Position numbers and translations under genes: made by a program. The notes under the pieces are model-generated. The model was given only the letters and a program-made list of their open reading frames with translations. It ran no database searches and was not told where the DNA came from. Positions 35,425 through 44,391 of a stretch of DNA of 64,000 nt are shown in pieces. The stretch lies in assembly GCA_900319075.1 (NCBI GenBank), contig ONMZ01000002.1, positions 1 through 64,000 of the forward strand, given 5' to 3'. This DNA is from an uncultured Eubacteriales bacterium. Lineage in GTDB: Bacteria; Bacillota; Clostridia; Oscillospirales; Ruminococcaceae. The number at the start of each line of letters is the position of its first letter. Within the stretch, counting starts at the first letter, position 1.

Positions 35425-36030
35425 ATGGGCAAGCTTGATGTAAACAAAAAAAAGAAAGAGACCTCGCTGCTTGATACAGCCTTTGAGCTTTTTACCACAA
35501 AAGGTCTTACTAAGACCTCTATTTCGGATATCGTAAGTAATGCCGGCGTAGCAAAGGGCACATTCTATCTGTACTTCAAGGATAAGTACGATCTGAGAAA
35601 TCATCTTATTTCCCATAAATCCTCCCAGATGTTCAAAAAAGCGATCGCTCAGATGAAGCTTGAGAAAAAGGAACATGACTTTGAGTCGGACATCATATTT
35701 GTGGTGGACAATATTATAAATCAGCTTTGCGATAACAAGTCTACCCTTAGCTTTATATCCAAAAACCTCAGCTGGGGAGTGTTCAAGAACGCCATAACCA
35801 CCAGATCCAGTGAAAAGGACGTGGATTTTGCCGACGTGTACAATATGATAATCGAAAATGCTCCCAATACGGTCAGGGATCCGGAGATCATGGTTTATAT
35901 GATAATAGAGCTTGTAAGCTCCACCTGTTACTCGGCGATACTTTATTCCGAGCCCTGCGATATCCAGATCTTAAAGCCGTATTTGTACAAAAGCATAAAG
36001 CACATACTTCACGACCATATAGATTATTGA
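35425..36030 (+). CDS. TetR family transcriptional regulator
   Basis: 201 residues. The N-terminal TetR_N helix-turn-helix is clear (SLLDTAFELFTTKGLTKTSISDIV then NAGVAKGTFYLYFKDKYDLR, about 12-58). The C-terminal helical ligand domain is not similar enough to name a ligand. CAAGGAG lies 8 nt before the ATG. It is transcribed away from the MMPL-heptad operon, and three palindromes TGAC-N5-GTCA in the shared intergenic region are its probable binding sites. It probably represses the transporter and itself. Confidence 0.92.
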   Translation: MGKLDVNKKKKETSLLDTAFELFTTKGLTKTSISDIVSNAGVAKGTFYLYFKDKYDLRNHLISHKSSQMFKKAIAQMKLEKKEHDFESDIIFVVDNIINQLCDNKSTLSFISKNLSWGVFKNAITTRSSEKDVDFADVYNMIIENAPNTVRDPEIMVYMIIELVSSTCYSAILYSEPCDIQILKPYLYKSIKHILHDHIDY

Positions 36031-36032
36031 AA

Positions 36033-36065
36033 AAACAGCTCTCACCGTATTGGTGGGAGCTGTTT
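36033..36065. terminator. Bidirectional terminator between tetR and purD
   Basis: AAACAGCTCTCACC pairs with GGTGGGAGCTGTTT around GTATT between convergent genes. T-rich stretches lie on both outer sides. Confidence 0.85.
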
Positions 36066-36070
36066 GACTT

Positions 36071-37429
36071 TTACTGTCTTAAATATACACCGTTTTCTTC
36101 GATATAGTCCTCCATATCCTGTTTGTATTCCAGGTCAAGAGGATCGTGTATGTCAAGTGCCTTTAACGCACGCTGTCCAATATCCTTTCGATAATGAACA
36201 TCCTTCCAGCTTATCTTTTTTACAGCTTCGTAGCTCTTGTCCAGAGCACCCTGAAGGGTAAGACCGGTGCAGGTCACGCCCAGCACTCTGCCGCCGTTGT
36301 TGACAAACTTGCCGTCTTTAAGCTTTGTGCCCGCATGGTAGACAATTGCACCCTGTGCCTGTCCCTTCTCGTCAAGGCCGGAAATCTCAAATCCTTTTTC
36401 ATAGCTTGTGGGGTAGCCACCGCTTGCCATTACAACACAGGTACAGTAACCGTCCTTCCATCCGATCTTCACATCGGACAGCTTGTGCTCGTATATTGCT
36501 TCAAATATCTCGCAAAGGTCACCGTCCAGCATAGGCAGTACAACCTGTGTCTCCGGATCGCCGAATCGGCAGTTATACTCGATGACCTTCGGACCGTCAG
36601 GAGTAAGCATAAGTCCGAAATACAAACAACCCTCAAAGGTACGCCCCTCAGCGTTCATAGCTTTTATTGTAGGCACAAAGATCTTTTCCATGCACTCTCT
36701 GGCGATATCTTCCGTGTAGTAGGGGTTAGGAGCGACTGTGCCCATTCCGCCGGTGTTAAGTCCTTGGTCTGCGTCAAGTGCACGTTTGTGATCCATTGAG
36801 GAGATCATGGGAACAATGGTTTTTCCGTCTGTGAAAGAAAGAACGGAGACCTCAGGGCCGGTGAGATATTCCTCGACAACCACGGTGGAGCTGCTTTTGC
36901 CGAATTTAAGCTCATCTATCATTTCATGAACAGCTTTTACAGCCTCCGCTTCGTTCTGTGCAAGGATAACACCCTTGCCAAGGGCGAGCCCGTCTGCTTT
37001 TATGACTGCCGGATAAGTGTTTTGCTTTTTGATATATGCAATGGCATCTTCGCTATTGTCAAAGACCTCATACTTTGCTGTGGGTATATTGTATTTTTTC
37101 ATCAGCTTCTTGGAGAAAACCTTGCTGCCCTCGATGATAGCTGCATTTTTTTTAGGTCCGAAGGTCTTGAATCCCTTAGCCTGCAAAGCATCTACCATTC
37201 CAAGCACCAGCGGATCGTCCGGGGCTACCACCACCATATCCACTTTCAGCTTCTGTGCAAGAGCAACAACGCCGTCGATATCCGTTGCACTTACGTCAAA
37301 GCATTTTGCATACTTTGATATTCCCCCGTTTCCGGGAGTGCAGTACAGCCTGCCTACTTTTTTTGACTGGGCAAGCTTCATTATTATTGCGTGCTCACGG
37401 CCGCCGCCGCCAACAACGAGTATATCCAT
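36071..37429 (-). CDS. purD: Phosphoribosylamine-glycine ligase
   Basis: PurD is the ATP-grasp enzyme that joins glycine to phosphoribosylamine, step two of de novo purine synthesis. The 452 residues hold VVGGGGREHAI at the N-terminus, YPAVIKADGLALGKGV of the ATP-grasp domain, LNTGGMGTVAPNP and VIEYNCRFGDPETQVVLP. It is about 25 residues longer than typical, from a C-terminal extension ending IEENGVYLRQ. It is the last gene of the minus-strand pur operon, 21 nt after the AICAR formyltransferase gene, and ends at a shared terminator. Confidence 0.97.
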   Translation of the reverse strand: MDILVVGGGGREHAIIMKLAQSKKVGRLYCTPGNGGISKYAKCFDVSATDIDGVVALAQKLKVDMVVVAPDDPLVLGMVDALQAKGFKTFGPKKNAAIIEGSKVFSKKLMKKYNIPTAKYEVFDNSEDAIAYIKKQNTYPAVIKADGLALGKGVILAQNEAEAVKAVHEMIDELKFGKSSSTVVVEEYLTGPEVSVLSFTDGKTIVPMISSMDHKRALDADQGLNTGGMGTVAPNPYYTEDIARECMEKIFVPTIKAMNAEGRTFEGCLYFGLMLTPDGPKVIEYNCRFGDPETQVVLPMLDGDLCEIFEAIYEHKLSDVKIGWKDGYCTCVVMASGGYPTSYEKGFEISGLDEKGQAQGAIVYHAGTKLKDGKFVNNGGRVLGVTCTGLTLQGALDKSYEAVKKISWKDVHYRKDIGQRALKALDIHDPLDLEYKQDMEDYIEENGVYLRQ

Positions 37430-37450
37430 AGATCTGTCCTCCCCAAGTTA

Positions 37451-38632
37451 TTAGTGGTGGAAAAGTCTGATGCCTGTGAATGCCATAGCGATATTGTACT
37501 TGTTGCAGGTCATGATAACATGGTCATCTCTGATGGATCCGCCCGGCTCAGCAATGTATGCAACTCCCGACTTCTTAGCTCTTTCAATGTTGTCGCCAAA
37601 GGGGAAGAATGCGTCCGAACCAAGACAAACGTCCTTGTTCTTAGCGATCCACTCTTTCTTTTCCTCAGCAGTAAGCACTTCGGGCTTGACCTTGAAAAGT
37701 GTCTGCCATACGCCGTCGGCAAGTACATCGTCGTGCTCGTCGGAAATATAAACGTCGATTGCGTTATCTCTGTCCGGTCTTCTTATATCGTCAACAAACT
37801 GCAGACCGAGTACCTTTGGATGCTGTCTGAGCCACCAGATATCTGCCTTGTTGCCTGCAAGTCTTGTGCAGTGGATCCTTGACTGCTGACCTGCGCCGAT
37901 ACCGATAGCCTGTCCGTTTTTAACATAGCAAACAGAGTTTGACTGAGTATATTTAAGGGTGATAAGCGAGATCACAAGGTCGGTTTTCTTGTCGTCGGGG
38001 ATATTCTTATTATCCGTAACAACGTTTGCAAGCATCTCGTTGTCTATCTTCAGCTCGTTTCTGCCCTGCTCGAAGGTAACGCCGTATACCTGCTTTCTCT
38101 CGATAGGATCGGGAGTATAGTTTTCGTCTATCTTAACAATGTTGTATGTACCCTTTCTCTTGGATTTAAGTATCTCAAGAGCTTCATCGGTGTATGAAGG
38201 AGCGATGATACCGTCTGATACCTCACGCTTGATAAGGGTCGCTGTGCAAGCGTCGCACTCGTCGGAAAGTGCGATGAAATCACCGTAAGAGGACATTCTG
38301 TCTGCGCCTCTTGCCTTGGCATAAGCACAAGCCATGGGTGTCAGCTCGCCCAGATCATCAACAAAATAGATCTTCTTCTCAGTCTCCGTAAGGGGAGTGC
38401 CGATAGCTGCACCGGCAGGTGAAACGTGCTTGAATGATGTTGCAGCGCAGTAGCCGGTTGCCTTTTTAAGCTCCCTGACCAGCTGCCAGCCGTTGAACGC
38501 ATCAAGCAGGTTGATGTATCCGGGCTTGCCGTTGAGAACTGTGATAGGAAGATCCTTGCCGTCCTGCATAAAAACCTTTGACGGTTTCTGATTAGGGTTG
38601 CAGCCATACTTTAAGAGCATTTCGTTTGCCAT
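37451..38632 (-). CDS. purH: Stand-alone AICAR formyltransferase
   Basis: This 393-residue protein transfers the formyl group of 10-formyl-THF to AICAR, the penultimate purine step. It corresponds to the AICAR transformylase domain of PurH only. KKATGYCAATSFKHVSPAGAA carries the catalytic Lys-His, and SNSVCYVKNGQAIGIGAGQQSRIHC and SDAFFPFGDNIERAKKSG follow. The N-terminal MGS-like IMP cyclohydrolase domain of bifunctional PurH is absent, and the start MANEMLLKYGCNPNQKP is complete, so this is not a truncation. Cyclohydrolase activity is supplied by the PurO-type protein two genes upstream. The symbol denotes the formyltransferase half only. Confidence 0.93.
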   Translation of the reverse strand: MANEMLLKYGCNPNQKPSKVFMQDGKDLPITVLNGKPGYINLLDAFNGWQLVRELKKATGYCAATSFKHVSPAGAAIGTPLTETEKKIYFVDDLGELTPMACAYAKARGADRMSSYGDFIALSDECDACTATLIKREVSDGIIAPSYTDEALEILKSKRKGTYNIVKIDENYTPDPIERKQVYGVTFEQGRNELKIDNEMLANVVTDNKNIPDDKKTDLVISLITLKYTQSNSVCYVKNGQAIGIGAGQQSRIHCTRLAGNKADIWWLRQHPKVLGLQFVDDIRRPDRDNAIDVYISDEHDDVLADGVWQTLFKVKPEVLTAEEKKEWIAKNKDVCLGSDAFFPFGDNIERAKKSGVAYIAEPGGSIRDDHVIMTCNKYNIAMAFTGIRLFHH

Positions 38633-38668
38633 TTTAAATTACCTCCGATTTATGTTTTATGATAATGA

Positions 38669-39103
38669 TTAACTGTTATTTTGTTCGGACTGAGACTTTT
38701 TTGACCTTGTCCTTCTGATCCTGCCTGTCCTTGGAGCTTTGGGCTTTTTGGGAGCAGACTTCACATCGCTGATATGGGTGAACTTTCTTTTGGGATCAAC
38801 AAATCCGTAAGCTGTTTCAAGCTCTTTGGCTATATAGATATGGACCTCGGTCCGTCCGCCCCTGTATTCGTTTTTCATGCTTCCGTTAAGGGTAACTATC
38901 ACCAGTTCGTCCGAACCCGGTATAGTTCCGATAAGGTTGATCTTTGTAGCGATAGGCAGCTTTCCGCTCTGGACAGCTATTACCGTGCCGTCCACCTCTA
39001 CCTGAGTTCTGCCCTTGTTAACGACCAGTATCTCGTGACCGTTATATTCGGCACGCCATGTTTCGTGGTCGCCCATTCGCACAACAATGCGTTGTTCTTC
39101 CAT
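38669..39103 (-). CDS. Unrecognised gene in the pur operon
   Basis: 144 residues from the ATG at 39103, six nt after AAAGGAG. The N-terminal two thirds look like a small beta-rich domain (RIVVRMGDHETWRAEYNGHE, then ILVVNKGRTQVEVDG) and the C-terminus is a basic tail (KKPKAPRTGRIRRTRSKK). No family is recognised. It sits between purO (30 nt) and the AICAR formyltransferase gene (36 nt), so the last two purine steps flank it. A scaffold or regulatory role for them, or an RNA-binding role from the basic tail, is possible but unsupported. Confidence 0.7.
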   Translation of the reverse strand: MEEQRIVVRMGDHETWRAEYNGHEILVVNKGRTQVEVDGTVIAVQSGKLPIATKINLIGTIPGSDELVIVTLNGSMKNEYRGGRTEVHIYIAKELETAYGFVDPKRKFTHISDVKSAPKKPKAPRTGRIRRTRSKKSQSEQNNS

Positions 39104-39133
39104 TTTCTGCACTCCTTTAAAAGTAACACGGGT

Positions 39134-39850
39134 CTACTTTGAATACTTGTTGACCACCTTTGTTGTTGCCTTACCGGTCTTTATATCTATAAATCTCACG
39201 AAAAGGGAGACCTTGTTGTCCTCGTTGAGAGCGTTCCAAAGGTCGTTGGTGAAGGCATCTATATCGTTTGGGATCTCTATCTTTTCCGGTTCACCCTCAA
39301 AGCTTGGCAGGGGATTTCCGTCGCCCATATAAGTGTGGATAAAATGACCTGTGCCTGCAAGGGGAGTGGTATATGTGAAGGTGAATCTTTCCACGCAGTC
39401 CGGATTTCCGTCTGCGGACTTGATTATATTCATAGCATAATTATACTCGCCGCCGCCAACGTGCATTATTCCGGAAATACGAGGGGTATAATTGGGAGCG
39501 TCGTCCTCGTAAAGCCTTGTGCGAAGAGCCTGCTCAAAGGTCTGCTGGTTGTCCATAAGCTCATAGATCGTGTCTGTCTGGTCGCCGTTGGTAACAATGG
39601 TCTTGTTGCCCAGCACTCTGACAGGGGAGTAGATGATAAGGTGCGGATCAGTCAGCTTGCTTGGGTCGGCAGCCTCAGTCTTTATGCCGTCCTCAGTTTC
39701 CGTGAAAACTCTGTTTCTTGAGTTGACACTTCTGCCCATGATGAAGTAAGCAGTAACGGCTTTTTTACCGTCGGCGCTTTTGCCGATGATGATACCTCTT
39801 CCCGGATAACTGTTTGTTTTCAAAGCCTCGTAGATATCAATTGTTTTCAT
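39134..39850 (-). CDS. purO: PurO-type IMP cyclohydrolase
   Basis: A 238-residue protein resembling the archaeal-type IMP cyclohydrolase (PurO, an Ntn-hydrolase-fold enzyme). Features include the N-terminal YPGRGIIIGKSADGKKAVTA, YFIMGRSVNSRNRVF, and later APNYTPRISGIMHVGGGEYN. PurO closes FAICAR to IMP, the last step of the pathway. Its presence beside a formyltransferase lacking the cyclohydrolase domain makes this role convincing. The ATG at 39850 has GGAGGTAAAAG upstream. Some bacterial relatives are annotated only as IMP cyclohydrolase-like, so activity is inferred. Confidence 0.85.
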   Translation of the reverse strand: MKTIDIYEALKTNSYPGRGIIIGKSADGKKAVTAYFIMGRSVNSRNRVFTETEDGIKTEAADPSKLTDPHLIIYSPVRVLGNKTIVTNGDQTDTIYELMDNQQTFEQALRTRLYEDDAPNYTPRISGIMHVGGGEYNYAMNIIKSADGNPDCVERFTFTYTTPLAGTGHFIHTYMGDGNPLPSFEGEPEKIEIPNDIDAFTNDLWNALNEDNKVSLFVRFIDIKTGKATTKVVNKYSK

Positions 39851-39870
39851 ATTCTTTTACCTCCATATTA

Positions 39871-40062
39871 TTATTTCTTCTTTCCGATACGATTTATCAG
39901 CGGTGTTAAAAAACTGAACATAACTCCAAAAACCGCAGGGTATAGTATATTATTTCCGGGCGAAAAACTCCAGTCGCTCCTGCTGATTAACTTGCAGTAG
40001 CATAAATCAAGCAGATTCCATAAAATTACGAACATAAGGATATAGATCCCCAGTGTTATCAA
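39871..40062 (-). CDS. Small two-helix membrane protein coupled to the GNAT gene
   Basis: 63 residues with two hydrophobic helices (about 4-24 and 41-57) and a basic end (NRIGKKK). The only usable start is TTG at 40062, overlapping the GNAT stop as ATTGA, which suggests translation by coupling. It has no recognised family. It lies inside the purine operon between GNAT and purO. Confidence 0.5.
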   Translation of the reverse strand: MITLGIYILMFVILWNLLDLCYCKLISRSDWSFSPGNNILYPAVFGVMFSFLTPLINRIGKKK

Positions 40063-40577
40063 TCTGTTTTTAATTTTTCAACCTGCGCTTTCATGTTGAT
40101 ACAATCCCATTTTTCTCCGCAAAATTCAAAACACTCTTTTTCAACGTCTGTTTCGATAAATCCTGCCGCCTTGTAGCACTCAAGTGCGCTTTTGTTATTT
40201 GCAAAAACTCCGAGTGTTACAGTCTTTGCACCGAATATCTCAAATGCGTATTTCAGCGCCTGCAAGAGCATCTTTTTGCCAAAACCCTTTCCCCTCAGCT
40301 CAGGGGAGATTATTATGAACCCAAGATGTATGCTGTTGTTTTTGCAGTCGGCTTTTCTGAAAATAAAATGTCCGCAGACCTTCCCGCTGTCGTCAAGGGC
40401 AGTCATGAACCAGGCATTGTCGTCCCTGCAAAACTCCTCATAGCGCTCACATAGCTGCTGTGCAGTCATAGGGAACTTATACATCCCCGCACACCATTTC
40501 ATAAAGTCCTTTTCATCGCCGGGCCAGCCTGCGATGATCTGGCTGTCCTGCTTTTTGAAAGGTCTTAGTCGTATCAT
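40059..40577 (-). CDS. GNAT family N-acetyltransferase
   Basis: 172 residues of the Acetyltransf_3 (RimJ/RimL-like) group: IRLRPFKKQDSQIIAGW at the N-terminus, then SIHLGFIIISPELRGKGFGKKMLLQALKYAF, with the acetyl-CoA loop RGKGFGK, and ALECYKAAGFIETD. It transfers acetyl groups to an amine that cannot be named from sequence. The ATG at 40577 lies 13 nt after the purN stop. The open frame extends further upstream over purN, but that part is antisense-like and lacks a ribosome site. Confidence 0.87.
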   Translation of the reverse strand: MIRLRPFKKQDSQIIAGWPGDEKDFMKWCAGMYKFPMTAQQLCERYEEFCRDDNAWFMTALDDSGKVCGHFIFRKADCKNNSIHLGFIIISPELRGKGFGKKMLLQALKYAFEIFGAKTVTLGVFANNKSALECYKAAGFIETDVEKECFEFCGEKWDCINMKAQVEKLKTD

Positions 40578-40590
40578 ATCCGCTTTGCCC

Positions 40591-41220
40591 TCATTTATCG
40601 TTAACGTAAGCCTTGCCGTCTTTGATATATATTTTGTCCTCACAGAAAAGCGAAACAGCCTTTGGCAGCAGCTTCCACTCAACGTTTTCCATGATCCTGC
40701 GCTGCAATACCTCGGGTGTGTCGTCGTTTTCAACGTTCACCGTTCCCTGGAGTATTATCGCACCTGCGTCAGCTTTCTCGTTAACGAAATGTATAGTTGC
40801 CCCCGATACTTTTACGCCGTATTCAAGAGCCCTTTCATGGACCTTCAGTCCGTAGAATCCCTCACCGCAAAAGCTTGGTATAAGCGCAGGGTGCACATTT
40901 ATTATCCTGTACGGATACGCCTTTGTTACGCACTGGTCAAGAATTATCATAAATCCTGCCAGCACCACAAGATCAGCTTTTTGCCTGTCAAGCTCGGCAA
41001 GTATGGCCTCGCTGTAAGTTTTGTTGTTTGCATATTCTTTGCGTGGTATGACAACCGTGGGTATATTTGCCTTTTCAGCTCGTTCAAGGGCGTATGCACC
41101 CTCTTTTGAAGAGATAACGCAGCTTATCCTTCCGTCCTTTATCTCTCCACGGCTTTGAGCGTCTATAAGCGCCTGAAGATTTGTTCCTCCGCCCGAAACG
41201 AGCACAACTATATTCTTCAT
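40591..41220 (-). CDS. purN: Phosphoribosylglycinamide formyltransferase
   Basis: PurN transfers formyl from 10-formyl-THF to GAR, step three of purine synthesis. The 209 residues include VVLVSGGGTNLQALID for phosphate binding, LVVLAGFMIIL, and the catalytic INVHPALIPSF and the loop with GATIHFVNEKADAGAII (Asn, His, Asp). The ATG at 41220 has AAGGAA upstream; an in-frame TTG at 41238 is less likely. It follows purM by 21 nt in the order purE-F-M-N. Confidence 0.96.
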   Translation of the reverse strand: MKNIVVLVSGGGTNLQALIDAQSRGEIKDGRISCVISSKEGAYALERAEKANIPTVVIPRKEYANNKTYSEAILAELDRQKADLVVLAGFMIILDQCVTKAYPYRIINVHPALIPSFCGEGFYGLKVHERALEYGVKVSGATIHFVNEKADAGAIILQGTVNVENDDTPEVLQRRIMENVEWKLLPKAVSLFCEDKIYIKDGKAYVNDK

Positions 41221-41241
41221 ATTTTCAGTTCCTTGCAATTA

Positions 41242-42288
41242 TTATTCTGTGATAACAACACCGTAGTCCGCCTGGATAAGCTCGCCCAATACATAAGCGT
41301 CCTCACCTGCGGCCTTGATGGCCTCGATAGCCTTGTCAGCGTCAGCCTTATCAACCACCACAGTCATGCCAACACCCATGTTGAATGTGTTGAACATATC
41401 TCTTTCGGGGATATTTCCGGTTTTAGCGATAAGGTCGAATATAGGCAGCACCTGAACGTCTTTTCTTGAGATCTTTGCAGACAGTCCCTTTGGAAGAGAA
41501 CGTGGTATGTTCTCGTAGAATCCGCCGCCTGTGATGTGGGAAATGCTCTTTACATCCACCTTTTCAAGCAGGCTCATTATTGCCTTAACGTATATCCTGG
41601 TAGGTGTGAGAAGTACCTCTCCCAGAGTTTTGCCATCAAGCTCGTCATAGGTCTTAGCAAGGCTCTGCTCGCTTACGTCAAAAACCTTTCTTACAAGGCT
41701 GAAACCGTTGGAGTGAACGCCGCTTGATTTAATAGCGATCATAACGTCCCCTGCTTTTTGTTTGCCCGGGTCGATTATCTTGTCCTTGTCCACAACACCT
41801 ACGGAGAATCCTGCAAGGTCATAATCCTGGTCAGGCATAAGACCCGGGTGCTCGGCTGTCTCGCCGCCGATAAGGGCGCAGCCTGCCTGAACGCAGCCCT
41901 CTGCCACACCGGAAACGATCTGTGCGATCTTTTCGGGATAGTTCTTTCCACAGGCTATATAGTCAAGGAAAAACTGTGGCTTTGCACCGCAGCAGATGAT
42001 ATCGTTAACGCACATGGCAACGCAGTCGATACCGACAGTATCGTGCTTGTCCAGCAAAAATGCGATCTTTATCTTTGTGCCAACGCCGTCTGTGCCCGAA
42101 ACGAGAACAGGTTTTTTGATGTTGGTCACATCGAGCTCAAAAAGTCCGCCAAAACCGCCGATACCGTCAAGAACGCCCTTTGTCACCGTCCTTGCAACAT
42201 ACTGCTTCATAAGCTCCACAGCCTTATATCCTGCGGTAACGTCAACTCCTGCGTCTTTATAGCTGTTTGAATAGCTGTTATTGTTCAT
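41242..42288 (-). CDS. purM: Phosphoribosylformylglycinamidine cyclo-ligase
   Basis: PurM closes the imidazole ring of FGAM to AIR using ATP. The 348-residue protein begins [19 protein letters not shown]. It contains [30 protein letters not shown] with the phosphate loop, and [16 protein letters not shown]. Length is normal. AAAGGATAAG precedes the ATG. It is 36 nt downstream of purF in the same operon. Confidence 0.97.
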   Translation of the reverse strand: MNNNSYSNSYKDAGVDVTAGYKAVELMKQYVARTVTKGVLDGIGGFGGLFELDVTNIKKPVLVSGTDGVGTKIKIAFLLDKHDTVGIDCVAMCVNDIICCGAKPQFFLDYIACGKNYPEKIAQIVSGVAEGCVQAGCALIGGETAEHPGLMPDQDYDLAGFSVGVVDKDKIIDPGKQKAGDVMIAIKSSGVHSNGFSLVRKVFDVSEQSLAKTYDELDGKTLGEVLLTPTRIYVKAIMSLLEKVDVKSISHITGGGFYENIPRSLPKGLSAKISRKDVQVLPIFDLIAKTGNIPERDMFNTFNMGVGMTVVVDKADADKAIEAIKAAGEDAYVLGELIQADYGVVITE

Positions 42289-42324
42289 ATAACTTATCCT
42301 TTCGTTGTATGTGATATTTGGTCA

Positions 42325-43758
42325 TTATTCGCTGCAATGATCTTTTCCGTTCCAGCAGTAGGTGCACAGCTTGCAGCCTTCAAGCTCAACTGCCTTTATG
42401 GTACCCTCAAGTGACTGGAACTCAAGTGATGTAAGGTCAAGTCTGCGGCATATCTCATCTCTCAGCAGCCTGCCTCTTTGTGTGTTGGAATCGCTGTACT
42501 CGCTGATATACTTAACTCCCTCAACTCCCTCGTGCTCGTCGATTATCTGTCTTGCGATAAGCTCAAGCTCCGAATTGCTGCGGGAGAAGTTCAGGTATTT
42601 GCAGCCGTACATTATCGGCGGACAAGCAGAGCGCATATGAACTTCCTTTGCGCCGTTCTCGTAAAGGAACTCAACAGTTTCTCTCATTTGTGTGCCCCTT
42701 ACGATGCTGTCGTCAACAAAAAGCAGCTTTTTGCCTTTGATAAGGTCGTGAACGGGTATAAGTTTCATTTTTGCGACCTTGTTTCTCATGGACTGGTTGG
42801 TGGGCATAAAGCTCCTTGGCCAGGTTGGGGTGTATTTGATAAACGGTCTTGCAAAGGGGATACCGCTTCTGTTTGCATAGCCTATGGCGTGGGGAGTACC
42901 TGAGTCGGGGACGCCGCAAACGTAGTCAACGTCCGGCAGCCTGCCGTTTTTAATATCGTTTTCCGCCATTATCATACCGTTTTTTATTCTCATGACCTCA
43001 ACGTTCTTACCTTCGTAAGTGGCGTTGGGGTAGCCGTAATAAGTCCATAAAAATGTACAGATACTCATTTTGTCTGTGCCTTCGGAAAGTATCTCGTAGC
43101 CGTCCTTATCAAGCCTGAGTATCTCACCGGCTTTCATCTCGTGGCAGGTCGTATACCCCAGCTTCATAAAAGCAAAGTCCTCAAACGAGAAACAAAAGCC
43201 GTCGGATCGTTTTCCTATGACTATCGGCAGCTTGCCTGCCTTGTCCCTTGCACAGATAACGGAATCCTTCAGCATGATGACAAGGGACATAGTACCCTGT
43301 ATCTTGCTTTGTGCATATCTGATACCGTCAACGAAATTGTCTTTTTGTGCGATCAGCGCACCGATAAGGTCTGCTGAGTTTATTGAGCCGCTGCTCATAG
43401 CCTCAAAATTCGCACAGCCGCTTTGTAAAAGCTCCCCTGCGATAGCCTCGGCATTATGTATGACTCCTATGGAGCATATAGCGTAAAGTCCCAGCTTTGA
43501 GCGGACCATGATAGGCTGTGGGTCGGTATCGCTTATACAGCCGACACAGACCTTTCCCCGCATATTTTCCACATCTTTTTCAAATTTAGTACGAAACGGA
43601 GAGTTTTCAATGCTGTGGATATTCCTTTGGAATCCAAGCTCTGCGGAAAAAGAGGTCATTCCTCCTCGTCTTGTTCCCAGATGTGAATGATAATCCGTCC
43701 CGAAAAATACGTCCTGAATGCAGTCGTTAGCGGAAACTGCTCCGAAAAAACCACCCAT
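42325..43758 (-). CDS. purF: Amidophosphoribosyltransferase homologue lacking the N-terminal catalytic Cys
   Basis: 477 residues: an N-terminal Ntn glutaminase-like domain and a C-terminal phosphoribosyltransferase domain with the PRPP loop KLLFVDDSIVRGTQMRE. PurF makes phosphoribosylamine, the first committed purine step. In standard PurF the processed N-terminus is Cys (CGIFGV), the nucleophile that releases ammonia from glutamine. Here the protein starts MGGFFGAVSANDCIQDV, so Gly takes that place. Stops lie directly upstream in frame, so no alternative start restores Cys. The C-terminus has clustered cysteines (GCKLCTYCWNGKDHC) that might hold a metal cluster. It could be ammonia-dependent, or a regulatory paralogue. 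Confidence 0.88.
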   Translation of the reverse strand: MGGFFGAVSANDCIQDVFFGTDYHSHLGTRRGGMTSFSAELGFQRNIHSIENSPFRTKFEKDVENMRGKVCVGCISDTDPQPIMVRSKLGLYAICSIGVIHNAEAIAGELLQSGCANFEAMSSGSINSADLIGALIAQKDNFVDGIRYAQSKIQGTMSLVIMLKDSVICARDKAGKLPIVIGKRSDGFCFSFEDFAFMKLGYTTCHEMKAGEILRLDKDGYEILSEGTDKMSICTFLWTYYGYPNATYEGKNVEVMRIKNGMIMAENDIKNGRLPDVDYVCGVPDSGTPHAIGYANRSGIPFARPFIKYTPTWPRSFMPTNQSMRNKVAKMKLIPVHDLIKGKKLLFVDDSIVRGTQMRETVEFLYENGAKEVHMRSACPPIMYGCKYLNFSRSNSELELIARQIIDEHEGVEGVKYISEYSDSNTQRGRLLRDEICRRLDLTSLEFQSLEGTIKAVELEGCKLCTYCWNGKDHCSE

Positions 43759-43807
43759 TATTTATCACCTGAACCTTTTTGAATTGATTTTGCCCGAGAT
43801 AACATCG

Positions 43808-44305
43808 TCAGATGTTTTTCAGTGTGTCTTGAAGAGCAGCGTCCTTGGCAATAACGCCGTCGATCATTTTCTGTTTTTGCTTTGCAAGCTTGGTCGCAAG
43901 GACCTCGTCCGAAAGAGCAAGTATCTGTATTGCAAGAATAGCGGCGTTTTTAGCCCCGTCGATAGCCACAGTTGCAACAGGTATCCCCGAGGGCATCATA
44001 ACTGTGGCAAGAAGCGCATCCATTCCGTCAAGCGCCGCAGACTTGCATGGTATACCGATCACCGGCAGGGTAGTGTGCCCTGCGATAACGCCTGCAAGGT
44101 GAGCTGCCATTCCGGCTGCACAGATAATAACGCCAAAGCCGTTCTCTCTGGCATTTTCGGCAAATTCGCTTGCCAGAGCGGGAGATCTGTGTGCACTCAT
44201 TACGTGAGCTTCGTACTCAACACCGTATGCTTTAAGCTCGTCGATAGCTTTTTTTACTACCGGCAGATCGCTGTCCGAGCCCATGATAACTGCAACTTTT
44301 TTCAA
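43808..44305 (-). CDS. purE: N5-carboxyaminoimidazole ribonucleotide mutase
   Basis: PurE rearranges N5-CAIR to CAIR. The 165 residues contain [33 protein letters not shown] (substrate-binding His) and [27 protein letters not shown], all family signatures. The start is probably TTG at 44305, nine nt after GGAGG; the ATG at 44314 abuts that site and is less likely. It is the first gene of the pur operon and lies behind a structured leader with a terminator (44355-44391). The gap to purF is 49 nt. Confidence 0.95.
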   Translation of the reverse strand: MKKVAVIMGSDSDLPVVKKAIDELKAYGVEYEAHVMSAHRSPALASEFAENARENGFGVIICAAGMAAHLAGVIAGHTTLPVIGIPCKSAALDGMDALLATVMMPSGIPVATVAIDGAKNAAILAIQILALSDEVLATKLAKQKQKMIDGVIAKDAALQDTLKNI

Positions 44306-44354
44306 ATAAATCATCCTCCGTATACTGGTTGTGCCGCCCGGGTGCATCATAGCT

Positions 44355-44391
44355 TAAAAAACAAAAAACTGCAACAAACCGTTGCAGTTTT
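44355..44391 (-). terminator. Terminator within the purE leader
   Basis: On the minus strand AAAACTGCAAC pairs with GTTGCAGTTTT around five nt and is followed by a long T-rich run. It lies 50 nt before purE, downstream of the leader, so it must be bypassed for the operon to be expressed. Confidence 0.88.
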
